Shown: positions 1 through 8,475, counted from the stretch's first letter. The stretch: DNA of 64,000 nucleotides from Maribacter algarum (ex Zhang et al. 2020) (GCF_005885635.1 NZ_VATY01000001.1:744001-808000), one strand, 5' to 3'. The notes: generated by a model from the letters alone, not told the origin. Program-made: numbers and translations.

Positions 1-2118
1 GCTTTAGAATCATTCCGGAATACAATTGTTGAAAAAGAGTTAGTATTGCCTGATACGGATGAAACCGCACTTATAAATGTCATTAGAAGCCTTAATCCTG
101 TTGTTATTGTTGACGAAAGCCATAATGCCGAAAGTGATTTAAGTGTTGAAATGCTGAACAACCTGAATCCTTCATTAGTCTTGGATTTAACAGCTACACC
201 AAAAGAAAACAGCAATATCATTTCTTTCGTAAATGCTTTGGCCCTTAAAAAAGAAAATATGGTTAAACTACCCGTTGTAGTTTATAATCATCATAAAAAA
301 GAAGAAGTCATTACCAGTGCGTTGCACTTACAACGGCAATTAGAGCTTTTAGCTATTGAAGAGGAAAAATTAACAGGTAAGTATATTCGACCCATAATTT
401 TATTTCAGGCACAGTCAAATATTAAAGGAAAGAATAACACCACCTTCCAAAAAATAAAGGAGCAATTGGTGAAACTACAAATACCCGAAGAGCAGATTAA
501 AATCAAGACCAGTGGTATAGATGAACTTAAAGGTATTAATCTCAGCGACAAAGAGTGTAAGGTGCGTTACATCATTACCGTTAACGCATTAAAAGAAGGT
601 TGGGACTGTCCTAATGCGTATATCCTGGCATCCTTGGCGGATAAATCATCAGCAGTTGAAGTAGAACAGATTCTCGGAAGGGTACTGCGACAACCTTATG
701 TAGTAAAACATCAAAATGCTTTGTTGAACATGTCATTTGTTTTAACGGCATCATCAAAGTTCAATGAAACTTTGGACAATATTGTTAGAGGTTTGCAAGA
801 TTCAGGTTTTAGTAAAGATGATTACTATGCCGAAGAAAAACCCGAAGAAGAATTGACTCCAAACGAAATTCTAACCACTACACTGTTTGATGAACCAGCA
901 AATACTGATGAATCACCAAAATCTGATGAAGATTTTGATTTAGAACAGATTAACTATGACCATAATGAAGACGTTTCTTTGGATACCATACATACCAATA
1001 ATCCGCAATTATCAGAACTGACCCAAAAAGCAGAACAACAAGGAGCAGAATTTGAAAGAAAAATCAGGGAAATAGAAGTAGACTATGAAACCTCAATATT
1101 TACAGAAGTAATGAAAACATCTCCGAAACACTACAATATTATTGATGGTTTTAAGTCGATTGCAAAAGGTATTAAGCTCCCCCAGTTCTTTATACAAAAG
1201 AAGGATGATTTAAAAAGTGAACTCTTTCCAGAACTCAATGAAGAATGGTTACAGTTGCATAAAAACAGTTTGTTGGATGGCTTCAAACTGTCAAAATACA
1301 ATACCGAGGTAACATTCAATGAAATATCTAAGGACATTAAGGCAGTTGATTTTGATGAAACTAAAGGCACAGCGACCGTAAGAAACTTTAACCAAAAAGC
1401 TAAAAACATCTTGGTTGATACCATTTTAGCAAATCCAAAGCCATCACAGATAAAACAAGTAAGTAGCATAATTGTTTCCAAACTTGGAGATATGACCCCA
1501 ATTAAAGAACAGGAATTGACTTCTTATGTCGGGCGTGTTTTTGAAGACCTTTCGAATGAACAAATTCGAGACATTGTAGAGAACGATTTTATCTATGTTA
1601 AAAAAATCAGAGATAAAATTAATTCATTATCAAATAAGTACGCTAAAGAAAGGTTCAAGGTACTTATCGATAAAAATCAAATAACCGCTAGAAACAATTT
1701 TGAGTTTCCTGAAAAGATTTCTTTTCTAAGTCCTAGCACGAACATCAATAAGTCGCTTTATGAACTTGAGGCAAAAATGAACAATTTTGAGCAGACAATG
1801 ATTATGGAGGTGGCAGCACTTGAAAACATTGTTTTCTGGCATCGAAACTTAGAACGGGGCAAAGGTTTTGCACTAAATGGATATAGCTCCAATCATTATC
1901 CTGATTTTATTTTATATACCAAAAAAGGGAATATTATCCTTCTTGAAACTAAGGGAGATGATAGAGTCAACGAAGACAGCAAGAATAAAAATATATTAGG
2001 AAAAACTTGGGAGAAATTAGCTGGTGAAAAGTTTAAATACTTTATGGTCTTTCAAACAGCTAAGGTTGAAAACGCCTATAATGCAAAGAGTGTAATTGAG
2101 GTACTTAAAGGGTTATAG
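1..2118 (+). CDS. Type III restriction-like DEAD/DEAH helicase with C-terminal nuclease (5' partial)
   Basis: The frame is already open at base 1, so the protein continues upstream and the Walker A motif is outside the window; the TTG at 46 is probably not the real start. Visible superfamily 2 helicase motifs are a DESH box near residue 38, LTATP (motif III), the NALKEGWDCP segment (motif V) and EQILGRVLRQ (motif VI). The C-terminus carries a PD-(D/E)xK-like pattern, YPDFILY followed by LLETKGD, near residues 633-652. This architecture matches the Res subunit of type III restriction systems and related helicase-nucleases. A cognate Mod methyltransferase would be expected upstream but cannot be seen. 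The stop is immediately followed by the ATG of the Shedu gene, so the two are probably co-transcribed. Helicase-nuclease identity is firm; assignment to a true type III system is inferred. Confidence 0.85.
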   Translation, partial: ALESFRNTIVEKELVLPDTDETALINVIRSLNPVVIVDESHNAESDLSVEMLNNLNPSLVLDLTATPKENSNIISFVNALALKKENMVKLPVVVYNHHKKEEVITSALHLQRQLELLAIEEEKLTGKYIRPIILFQAQSNIKGKNNTTFQKIKEQLVKLQIPEEQIKIKTSGIDELKGINLSDKECKVRYIITVNALKEGWDCPNAYILASLADKSSAVEVEQILGRVLRQPYVVKHQNALLNMSFVLTASSKFNETLDNIVRGLQDSGFSKDDYYAEEKPEEELTPNEILTTTLFDEPANTDESPKSDEDFDLEQINYDHNEDVSLDTIHTNNPQLSELTQKAEQQGAEFERKIREIEVDYETSIFTEVMKTSPKHYNIIDGFKSIAKGIKLPQFFIQKKDDLKSELFPELNEEWLQLHKNSLLDGFKLSKYNTEVTFNEISKDIKAVDFDETKGTATVRNFNQKAKNILVDTILANPKPSQIKQVSSIIVSKLGDMTPIKEQELTSYVGRVFEDLSNEQIRDIVENDFIYVKKIRDKINSLSNKYAKERFKVLIDKNQITARNNFEFPEKISFLSPSTNINKSLYELEAKMNNFEQTMIMEVAALENIVFWHRNLERGKGFALNGYSSNHYPDFILYTKKGNIILLETKGDDRVNEDSKNKNILGKTWEKLAGEKFKYFMVFQTAKVENAYNAKSVIEVLKGL

Positions 2119-3264
2119 ATGGCTGCAAATCGGGGATTAAGGGCAAAAGCGAGTAGAGCGGAGATTCTAGATAATCACAAAATAGAGACTCTATATAATA
2201 ACACTTTTGAAGGGGGTAGATTTTTTAGAGTAATTTTTCAAGATGAAAATACAACAAAAATTCAGTTAGCTCCTAAGACTTGTATGCAAGTGGTATTTAA
2301 ACCTAGTCGAAATAACATTGAAAGTATAGAACTCGTAAAATTTATTGGTGAAGAGGAAAAACAAAAACTAAATTTTTCAAAATTTAATTTTCAACAGCTT
2401 AAATCATTTTTACAGTTTATTGATGAAATCGATTTGGAAACCGTATCTGAACGAAAACTGAAACTTGCGGATAATTCCCTAGATGTTCTTGACGAAAACA
2501 CGAAAAAAAAAATTAGCACCCTACTTATCGGTAATGAAGGAGCAAAATTAATTCAAGAACTATTAGACAATAATATTGTTACTAGTCAAGATATTGTTAA
2601 CACAGGCTATAGGAAAGCTCAACTTGAAATATTTAGAAAATTACTTTACGTTCCTAATTTTATTCAAGAGTTTAAAATAAATGAAGATAGCCTTAATTCC
2701 AAGTCAAAAGACGAAATAGCTTGGCAAGATTTCTTCAATAAAAACCAATGGATATTTGGATACTGTCTGGATTACAGATTTCAAGGAATCCTTCAAAAAG
2801 AATTTAGTGCTTCAGACACAGATGCCTCCGGGAAAGAGCAAGTAAATGCTGATTTCTTGATTGGAGATAATAATTTCACAACGTTTGTTGAATTAAAATT
2901 ACCTGAAACCCCACTTTTCGGTAACTCTAAAAACAGATCAGGCTGTTGGTCTATTTCAAATGACTTGATTGATGGTATGAGTCAAATATTAGAGCAAAAA
3001 GCAAGCGGTCAAATAAAAATCGATTCAAAGGAACTATATAACGATAAGGGAGAATTGATTACCCAGAAAAGCTATGATTCTGATACCATATTAATCATTG
3101 GAAATTTTAAAGAACAAATAGAAAATTCAGATGATACTCCTAAAATTAAGCGTATTAAGAAAAAAACCTTTGAATTATTTAGGAGAGATTCAAGAAATAT
3201 CACTTTTCTTACTTATGATGAATTATATAATAGGGCTGAATTCATTGTATCTCAAAACGATTAA
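2119..3264 (+). CDS. sduA: Shedu-family immune nuclease (SduA, DUF4263)
   Basis: 381 residues. The C-terminal half matches the DUF4263 nuclease of Shedu anti-phage proteins: a W-Q-x-F-F-x3-N-x-W-x-F-G block around residues 202-214, then NADFL (Asp245), and FVELKLPETPLF with Glu258 and Lys260 as the ExK pair. A downstream helix contains Gln289. Together these form a PD-(D/E)xK-type active site. Shedu proteins are single-gene anti-phage nucleases with variable N-terminal sensing domains; here the first ~190 residues are an unassigned N-terminal region. The ATG directly abuts the stop of the upstream helicase gene, which suggests translational coupling, and the next gene starts 3 nt after the stop. 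Family assignment is strong from motifs; the phage specificity is unknown. Confidence 0.85.
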   Translation: MAANRGLRAKASRAEILDNHKIETLYNNTFEGGRFFRVIFQDENTTKIQLAPKTCMQVVFKPSRNNIESIELVKFIGEEEKQKLNFSKFNFQQLKSFLQFIDEIDLETVSERKLKLADNSLDVLDENTKKKISTLLIGNEGAKLIQELLDNNIVTSQDIVNTGYRKAQLEIFRKLLYVPNFIQEFKINEDSLNSKSKDEIAWQDFFNKNQWIFGYCLDYRFQGILQKEFSASDTDASGKEQVNADFLIGDNNFTTFVELKLPETPLFGNSKNRSGCWSISNDLIDGMSQILEQKASGQIKIDSKELYNDKGELITQKSYDSDTILIIGNFKEQIENSDDTPKIKRIKKKTFELFRRDSRNITFLTYDELYNRAEFIVSQND

Positions 3265-3267
3265 TAC

Positions 3268-3990
3268 TTGTTTGACAACAACTCCATAGAACAATTGGGC
3301 TTTTATGTATATGCCCTAATACATCCAGAAACCAATAAACCATTCTACATTGGAAAAGGTTCTGGCAATCGTATTTTTAACCACAAATCTAATGCTCTAA
3401 AAACAGACAACCCAAATCTTAGACTAGATGCAATACGAAATATAATAGATTCAGGGTTAGAGGTTAAACATATAATTCTCAGACATGGTCTAAATGAAAA
3501 AGAAGCCTTTGAGGTGGAAGCTTCATTGATTGATTTTGGAAAATATATTGGCTTAGATACATTTAATATTGTAGAAGGCCATCATACATTTGATAGAGGA
3601 TTAATGACCTCAGATGAAGTTATACGACGTTACAACGCAAAGCCTTTAGAAGTCCTAATTCACCCCGTTATTATTATTAATATTAATAAGAAATATAAAA
3701 AAGGTCAATCTATCGAAGCTATATACGAATCAACCAAACAAGCTTGGGTAGTTGGAGCCAAAGGAAGACACGAATCCAAATTTGCTCTTGCAGAATACAG
3801 AGGTATAATTATAGAAGTCTTCGAAATAAAGGAATGGTATCCAGTTCAAATAAACGGCGCTAAAATCAAATTTAGGTGGGGTTTTAATGGTATAGTTGCA
3901 AAAGCTGAAATAAGAGATGTTTATGTAAACAAGTCAATTGCACACACGAAAAAACCTGGGGCATCAAATCCAATCAAGTATATTCTATAA
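3268..3990 (+). CDS. LEM-3-like GIY-YIG nuclease family protein
   Basis: 240 residues. The N-terminal ~110 residues form a GIY-YIG-type fold: FYVYAL stands for the GIY strand and FYIGKG for the YIG strand. Arg35 (GNRIFNH) and Glu84 (FEVEASL) sit where the catalytic Arg and metal-binding Glu are expected. The FYIGKG spelling is typical of the LEM-3-like branch rather than of UvrC or homing enzymes. Residues ~130-240 form a second, unassigned domain. The start is TTG: an in-frame stop lies just upstream, and the first in-frame ATG would delete the GIY strand. It is separated by 3 nt from genes on both sides and so belongs to the defence operon. Nuclease activity is likely; its target is unknown. 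Confidence 0.72.
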   Translation: MFDNNSIEQLGFYVYALIHPETNKPFYIGKGSGNRIFNHKSNALKTDNPNLRLDAIRNIIDSGLEVKHIILRHGLNEKEAFEVEASLIDFGKYIGLDTFNIVEGHHTFDRGLMTSDEVIRRYNAKPLEVLIHPVIIININKKYKKGQSIEAIYESTKQAWVVGAKGRHESKFALAEYRGIIIEVFEIKEWYPVQINGAKIKFRWGFNGIVAKAEIRDVYVNKSIAHTKKPGASNPIKYIL

Positions 3991-3993
3991 TAT

Positions 3994-5457
3994 ATGCAAC
4001 TCTCCAAAACAGACTTCATTCAATACCTAAATTGCCCTGAATCTTTGTGGCTACTTAAAAACAAGCCTAAAGAATTCAACAAATACAAAGGAGAGTTTTC
4101 ATTGTTCCTTGAAAAGCTAATTAAAGAAGGTTATGAGGTAGAAGAATATGCCAAATTATTATTTCCAGAAGGAATCAACCTTCCTGAAAATTCTACTCCC
4201 CAACATACCCAACAACATTTGGATTCTGAAAGTAATGTACTCTTCCAACCTTCATTTTTAACCAAAAAAGGAGCATTTGCAAGAATAGATGTTTTAGAAA
4301 AATTGATAGATAACACCTATCATATTTATGAGATTAAATCTGCTTCAAGTATAAAAAAAGGTAAACTAGAAGATACATGCTTTCAAAAGTATGTGTTGCA
4401 AGAATGTGGCTATACCGTTTCGAAAACCTCAATTATCCATCTTAACAAAGAATATGTAAAACAAGGGGAGATTATCCCTGATGATTTATTAGAAATTGCA
4501 GACGTAACTGAACAAATAGACAGCATCTATTCAACTGTAGTTAATGATATTAATGCAGCACTACATTTTATTAACAAAGAAGTTATAGTCGAAAACCAAT
4601 GTTCTAGTCGATATAAAACAAGAAGCAATCATTGTGACACCTTTAAATATTTTAATAAAGATGTTCCTGATTTTAACATCTATGAGATTGCTAGAATTTC
4701 AGCTAAAAAAATAGGGCTACTAGTTGACAACAACCAATTAGACATTTTAGATATACCCTTAGATTTTGATTTAAGTGTAATTCAGCAAACACAGGTAGAA
4801 TCAGTAAAAAAAGAACTGGTGGTAATCAACAAGCTGTTAATTGACAAAACATTATCGAATCTTAAATTTCCTCTCCACTTTGTAGATTATGAAACCTTTC
4901 CAACGGCCGTTCCTAAAGTAGATAAAATGGGCCCTCATAACCATTTAGTTTTTCAGGTCTCTATTCACTCATTAAAAGAAAATGGAGTATTGACTCATTT
5001 TGAATGGTTAGGCGAAAAATTAGAACAGCCAATTGAAATGCTAAAACAAATGCAAGATTTCACAGGTTTAAAAGGTACTTTCATTTCTTGGAATGCACCG
5101 TTCGAAATAAGCAGAAATAAAGATATGTTGGCTTGGATTCCAGAGTTTTCGGAATATTTAAATTTTATGAATGCCCACATGTTTGATTTAATGAACGTAT
5201 TCAAAACCGACTACGTAGATTATAGATTCCACGGCTCCACTTCTATTAAGAAAGTGCTACCTGTTTTATGTCCTCAATTTTCATATTCTGATTTGAAAGT
5301 GTCCGATGGCACTATGGCACTGGATACTTGGGGCAGAATGGTCTGCGACCCAAATTTTGATGAAGATGTGGAGCAGACTAGAAAAGACCTCTTAGAGTAT
5401 TGCAAGTTGGATACTTTGGCTATGGTTAAGATATATAAGGTTTTAAAAAATATTTGA
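3994..5457 (+). CDS. Cas4-like nuclease fused to DUF2779 (DnaQ-like) domain
   Basis: 487 residues with two nuclease-like parts. Residues 1-~210 resemble Cas4/RecB-type nucleases: Cys14 in the N-terminal LNCPESLW segment, Asp99 (ARIDVLE), Glu113-Ile-Lys115 (YEIKSA), Gln131, and a Cys203/Cys214 pair that could complete an iron-sulphur cluster. Residues ~290-487 match DUF2779, a predicted RNase H-fold DEDD-type 3'-5' exonuclease, with the FVDYETFP motif, a later WNAPFE segment and a C-terminal CKLDT acidic motif. The ATG at 3994 follows the previous stop by 3 nt, and the stop is followed at once by the ATG of the Abi gene. DUF2779 proteins have no settled role that I know of. Placement here argues for defence or nucleic-acid processing (inference). 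Confidence 0.75.
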   Translation: MQLSKTDFIQYLNCPESLWLLKNKPKEFNKYKGEFSLFLEKLIKEGYEVEEYAKLLFPEGINLPENSTPQHTQQHLDSESNVLFQPSFLTKKGAFARIDVLEKLIDNTYHIYEIKSASSIKKGKLEDTCFQKYVLQECGYTVSKTSIIHLNKEYVKQGEIIPDDLLEIADVTEQIDSIYSTVVNDINAALHFINKEVIVENQCSSRYKTRSNHCDTFKYFNKDVPDFNIYEIARISAKKIGLLVDNNQLDILDIPLDFDLSVIQQTQVESVKKELVVINKLLIDKTLSNLKFPLHFVDYETFPTAVPKVDKMGPHNHLVFQVSIHSLKENGVLTHFEWLGEKLEQPIEMLKQMQDFTGLKGTFISWNAPFEISRNKDMLAWIPEFSEYLNFMNAHMFDLMNVFKTDYVDYRFHGSTSIKKVLPVLCPQFSYSDLKVSDGTMALDTWGRMVCDPNFDEDVEQTRKDLLEYCKLDTLAMVKIYKVLKNI

Positions 5458-6345
5458 ATGGGGAAAAAAGCGACAAATACAAATGTTCAAATTGAATTAT
5501 TAAAAGGTCGAGGATTAATTTTAGATTATGATGAAGCTAAAATAAAAGAGTTTTTATTAGATATTGGCTACTATAGACTGGGATTCTATTGGCATCATTT
5601 TGAAATAGATGTTGATCATAATTTTGCTAAAGGCAGCAAGTTAAGTGATGTTATTGCTCTGTACTACCTTGATGTGGACTTAAGAACAATTTTATTAAGG
5701 TATTTGAATCGTATAGAAATACATTTTAGAACCAAGGTTATTTATTATGTTTCAAATAGGTTTAAAGCTTCACCTGCTTGGTTTGCTGATGACGGCGTAG
5801 TCAAAAATAGCTTTATTCATAGTACACCTTACAAAACAAGTATGCTTAACAGAGTTTATACCCCTGAATTCATAAATAACAATAAAACATTAAAAAAGCA
5901 TCATCAAAATAATCCCGAAGACACCTATGCTCCTGCATGGAAAACTTTAGAGTTCTTTACTTTTGGAGTGTTATTGAACTTATACAAGGAAATTAGAGAT
6001 GAAGATATTAAAAAAAGGGTTTCGGAAAGCTTAGGTGTTTTTAACCCTAAAAAATTTGAAAACTTAATGAGCACTGTAGTACTAATAAGAAATATTTGTT
6101 CACATGGTGATGTGCTTTATGATTTCAAGACTCCTAGAGGATTATCTGTTGTTCCTGGTATAGATTTTGAAGGGAGTGATAGGAGTTCCCTAAGAGCTAG
6201 CATAAAAGTTATTGAATATTTGTTAAAACATATTTCTGTTAATAGAAAAAATGACTTTCTAAATGAAATTGACAACTTGTTTGCTGAAAACTCTAAAAAT
6301 GAGACTATTAAAAAAATAATTACTGGTAAGATAAAATATAAATAA
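5458..6345 (+). CDS. Abi family protein (Abi_2, AbiD/AbiF-type)
   Basis: 295 residues. The N-terminal YDEAKIKEFLLDIGYYRLGFYW block, the central LDVDLRTILLRYLNRIEIHFRTKV block and a C-terminal R-N-x3-H motif (Arg211 to His216, RNICSH) are characteristic of the Abi_2 abortive-infection family. The RNxxxH motif is the HEPN-type RNase signature, so the likely action is RNA cleavage that halts phage-infected cells. The ATG follows the upstream stop with no gap, and a rho-independent terminator lies about 80 bp downstream, so this is the last gene of the defence operon. Lysine and isoleucine content is high, consistent with acquired A+T-rich DNA. Family assignment is confident; activity and trigger are inferred. 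Confidence 0.83.
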   Translation: MGKKATNTNVQIELLKGRGLILDYDEAKIKEFLLDIGYYRLGFYWHHFEIDVDHNFAKGSKLSDVIALYYLDVDLRTILLRYLNRIEIHFRTKVIYYVSNRFKASPAWFADDGVVKNSFIHSTPYKTSMLNRVYTPEFINNNKTLKKHHQNNPEDTYAPAWKTLEFFTFGVLLNLYKEIRDEDIKKRVSESLGVFNPKKFENLMSTVVLIRNICSHGDVLYDFKTPRGLSVVPGIDFEGSDRSSLRASIKVIEYLLKHISVNRKNDFLNEIDNLFAENSKNETIKKIITGKIKYK

Positions 6346-6423
6346 CTTTTTGTAGTTTTGTACTAGTGCACTGCTATTCATTTAATTGCTTTAGTTTCTG
6401 CACTTAAAAAGAATAAAATTAAA

Positions 6424-6447
6424 ACCCAGACTTGCTCTGGGTTTTTT
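6424..6447 (+). terminator. Rho-independent terminator of the defence operon
   Basis: ACCCAGA (6424-6430) pairs with TCTGGGT (6436-6442) across a 5-nt loop and is followed by a run of T. It lies about 80 bp after the Abi gene stop. Confidence 0.8.
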
Positions 6448-6514
6448 CATTTTCTACTTTATGTACCCTAAATTTATCCCCATTCTGTTACTAATATGTT
6501 ACTATTAAAATTAC

Positions 6515-6548
6515 AAAACCCTGTTAATCAATTGATTAACAGGGTTTT
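6515..6548 (-). terminator. Palindromic terminator downstream of tRNA-Leu
   Basis: Left arm 6515-6530 and right arm 6533-6548 are exact reverse complements, giving a 34-bp perfect palindrome with AAAA and TTTT ends. It lies 4 nt beyond the tRNA-Leu 3' end on the minus strand, so it most likely terminates the tRNA transcript. It could act in both directions. Confidence 0.75.
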
Positions 6549-6552
6549 TATG

Positions 6553-6633
6553 TACTCGAGGTGGGAATCGAACCCACACTCCAAAGGAACTGGATTTTGA
6601 ATCCAGCGCGTCTACCAGTTCCGCCACTCGAGC
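6553..6633 (-). tRNA. tRNA-Leu (anticodon CAA)
   Basis: The minus strand folds into a class II tRNA. The 7-bp acceptor stem is GCTCGAG with CTCGAGT (G-U closing pair) and discriminator A. The D arm contains AACTGGTAGA. The anticodon stem CTGGA/TCCAG holds the loop TTCAAAA, giving anticodon CAA (Leu, codon UUG). A long variable arm and the T arm GTGGG-TTCGATT-CCCAC follow. CCA is not encoded. The 3' end faces the defence island, consistent with use of the tRNA 3' end as an integration site. Confidence 0.95.
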
Positions 6634-6723
6634 GTTTAAAATTAGGATTGCAAAGCTAAAAAAATATTTGATTCTAAAAATGAAAATAACAACAATTATC
6701 CTTTAGCAACACAAATTAATTTT

Positions 6724-6731
6724 TAAATTTG
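6724..6731 (+). promoter_or_regulatory. Predicted -7 element for prs
   Basis: TAAATTTG matches the Bacteroidota TAnnTTTG -7 box. It lies 42 bp before the ATG at 6774, which supports that start over in-frame codons further upstream. No clear TTG -33 box is seen at the expected spacing. Confidence 0.5.
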
Positions 6732-6773
6732 CACCTCCTTAGAAATCAGGGATTAAAAGCAGTAGAAACCATT

Positions 6774-7715
6774 ATGGCATATCAAGTTCCAGAACCTAAA
6801 TTTTTTGCCTGTTCAAACAGTAAAGATTTGGCCGAAAAAATTGCCAAGTCCTATGGCACAGAGTTAGGCAATGTTAATCTATCTAGATATAGCGACGGTG
6901 AGTTTCAGCCTTCTTTTGAAGAATCTGTTCGTGGCGCAAGGATTTTTCTAATAGGCTCAACACATCCTAGTTCTGAAAACTTGATGGAGATGTTATTGAT
7001 GTTAGATGCTGCGAAAAGAGCATCCGCTAGGCATATTACAGCGGTAATGCCTTATTTCGGATGGGCGAGACAAGATCGTAAGGACAAACCCCGTGTACCG
7101 ATAGCCGCTAAGCTAATTGCCAAAATGTTAGAAACCGCAGGTGCGACTCGAATTATTACCATGGATTTACATGCCGATCAAATTCAAGGGTTCTTCGAAA
7201 AACCTGTTGATCACTTGTTTGCTTCTACCCTATTTTTACCTTACCTAAGGGATTTAAACCTGGATAATCTAACCATAGCCTCACCTGATATGGGAGGTTC
7301 AAAAAGAGCTTACGCTTATTCGAAGGCTCTTGCTTGTGATGTAGTTATCTGCTATAAGCAAAGAGCAAAGGCAAATGTTATATCTCACATGGAACTTATT
7401 GGCGATGTAACCGGAAAGAATGTTGTCTTGGTTGATGATATGGTAGATACAGCAGGGACCTTAACTAAAGCGGCTGACTTGATGATGGAAAGAGGTGCGC
7501 TAAGTGTTCGGGCGATTACAACACATGGTTTATTGTCTGGTGATGCTTATGAGAAAATAGAAAAGTCACAACTGCTTGAATTAATCGTTACAGATTCGAT
7601 TCCAGTCAGAAAACAAAGTGATAAGGTTAAGGTTTTAAGCTGTGATACCCTTTTTGCAGATGTTATGCATAGGGTACACAACAATACTTCGATTGCATCG
7701 AAGTTTCTAATGTAG
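6774..7715 (+). CDS. prs: Ribose-phosphate pyrophosphokinase (PRPP synthetase)
   Basis: 313 residues. It makes 5-phosphoribosyl 1-diphosphate from ribose 5-phosphate and ATP, the precursor for purine, pyrimidine, histidine and NAD synthesis in the cytoplasm. Diagnostic segments are SDGEFQPSFEESVRG (residues 40-54), PYFGWARQDRK (93-103), the MDLHADQIQGFF signature (130-141) and the PRPP-binding loop VLVDDMVDTAGTL (218-230). Length is normal for class I enzymes. I chose ATG 6774 (MAYQVPEPKFF) rather than the upstream in-frame TTG at 6729 because a -7 promoter box overlaps the latter region. rplY follows 24 bp downstream, the usual prs-rplY arrangement, so the two are probably co-transcribed. 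Confidence 0.97.
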   Translation: MAYQVPEPKFFACSNSKDLAEKIAKSYGTELGNVNLSRYSDGEFQPSFEESVRGARIFLIGSTHPSSENLMEMLLMLDAAKRASARHITAVMPYFGWARQDRKDKPRVPIAAKLIAKMLETAGATRIITMDLHADQIQGFFEKPVDHLFASTLFLPYLRDLNLDNLTIASPDMGGSKRAYAYSKALACDVVICYKQRAKANVISHMELIGDVTGKNVVLVDDMVDTAGTLTKAADLMMERGALSVRAITTHGLLSGDAYEKIEKSQLLELIVTDSIPVRKQSDKVKVLSCDTLFADVMHRVHNNTSIASKFLM

Positions 7716-7739
7716 AATTATTAATTTTTAATATATATA

Positions 7740-8408
7740 ATGAAGTCAATTACAATTAAAGGATCAGAAAGAGAAAGCGTGGGCAAAAAGGCAACTAAGG
7801 CCCTACGTAATGCTGGAATGGTTCCTTGCGTAGTATACGGAGGGGAAAAACCACTACACTTTTCAGCACCTGAATTAAGTTTTAGGGATTTAGTGTACAC
7901 CGGCGCAGCCCACACCGTAAAGGTTGACTTGGGAGAAGGTAAGGTAAATGCAATTATGCAAGATATTCAGTTTCACCCTGTTACTGATAAAATTTTGCAC
8001 ATTGATTTTTATCAACTCTTTGATGACAAAGAGGTCACAATGAACATACCGGTAAGACTGGTTGGAAACTCACCAGGAGTTAGAAATGGTGGTCGCCTTC
8101 TGTTCAGAAAGAGAAAACTGGCTATTAAAGCTTTACCAGATAAATTACCGGATTTCTTTGATATCGATATTTCAAAATTGAAAATCGGTGATAACATTAC
8201 GGTTGAATCATTGTTAAACGACGATTTTTCTATTCTTCACCCAGAATCACAAGTAGTTGTGCAAGTTAAAACTGCTCGTGCTGCTATTGTTGTCGAAGAA
8301 GATGAAGAAGAAGGAGTTGAAGGTGAAGAAGGAGCTACGGCCGAAGGAGGCGATGGAGCTGCTGCTGAAGGTGGAGATGCACCTGCAACCGAAGGTGGGG
8401 AAAACTAG
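7740..8408 (+). CDS. rplY: 50S ribosomal protein L25 (Ctc/TL5 type)
   Basis: 222 residues. This is the long Ctc/TL5 form of L25: an N-terminal 5S-rRNA-binding beta-barrel (residues ~1-92, beginning [26 protein letters not shown]), a C-terminal TL5 domain (~95-180), and a low-complexity Glu/Gly/Ala tail (~183-222) rich in EGG and EEG motifs that is probably disordered. The protein binds 5S rRNA in the large subunit. It follows prs by 24 bp and ends just before a rho-independent terminator, so it closes the prs-rplY unit. The acidic tail is common but variable in Bacteroidota L25. Confidence 0.96.
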   Translation: MKSITIKGSERESVGKKATKALRNAGMVPCVVYGGEKPLHFSAPELSFRDLVYTGAAHTVKVDLGEGKVNAIMQDIQFHPVTDKILHIDFYQLFDDKEVTMNIPVRLVGNSPGVRNGGRLLFRKRKLAIKALPDKLPDFFDIDISKLKIGDNITVESLLNDDFSILHPESQVVVQVKTARAAIVVEEDEEEGVEGEEGATAEGGDGAAAEGGDAPATEGGEN

Positions 8409-8431
8409 GAATTGGATTTCTTATATCTATA

Positions 8432-8465
8432 AAAAGCATCCGTCATTTGGCGGATGCTTTTGTAT
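8432..8465 (+). terminator. Rho-independent terminator after rplY
   Basis: AAAGCATCCG (8433-8442) pairs exactly with CGGATGCTTT (8451-8460) across an 8-nt loop, followed by a T-rich stretch. It sits between rplY and pth. Confidence 0.85.
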
Positions 8466-8475
8466 TTTTATACGG

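Larger units (their letters stand above)
6346..6773. other. Non-coding island boundary region
   Basis: This 428-bp stretch has no protein gene. It holds the defence-operon terminator (about 6424-6447), an A+T-rich segment, a 34-bp palindrome that serves as the tRNA terminator, the minus-strand tRNA-Leu gene, and the promoter and leader of prs. A 9-bp direct repeat, TTTATGTAC, occurs at 6458-6466 and at 6547-6555; the second copy runs into the tRNA 3' end. No integrase gene is visible on this side. Confidence 0.7.

Noticed and set aside
1131-1481. Minus-strand open frame inside the Res-like gene
   Set aside because: It lies opposite a clearly conserved helicase gene, shows no domain and has shadow-type composition; the same holds for the other antisense frames.
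3994-5457. Cas4 of a CRISPR system
   Set aside because: No cas1, cas2 or repeat array is visible, and the C-terminal DUF2779 domain sets it apart from CRISPR Cas4.
8257-8475. Upstream extension of the pth frame
   Set aside because: It overlaps rplY in another frame and crosses a strong terminator, and the translation is low-complexity; the real start is at 8476 or 8539.
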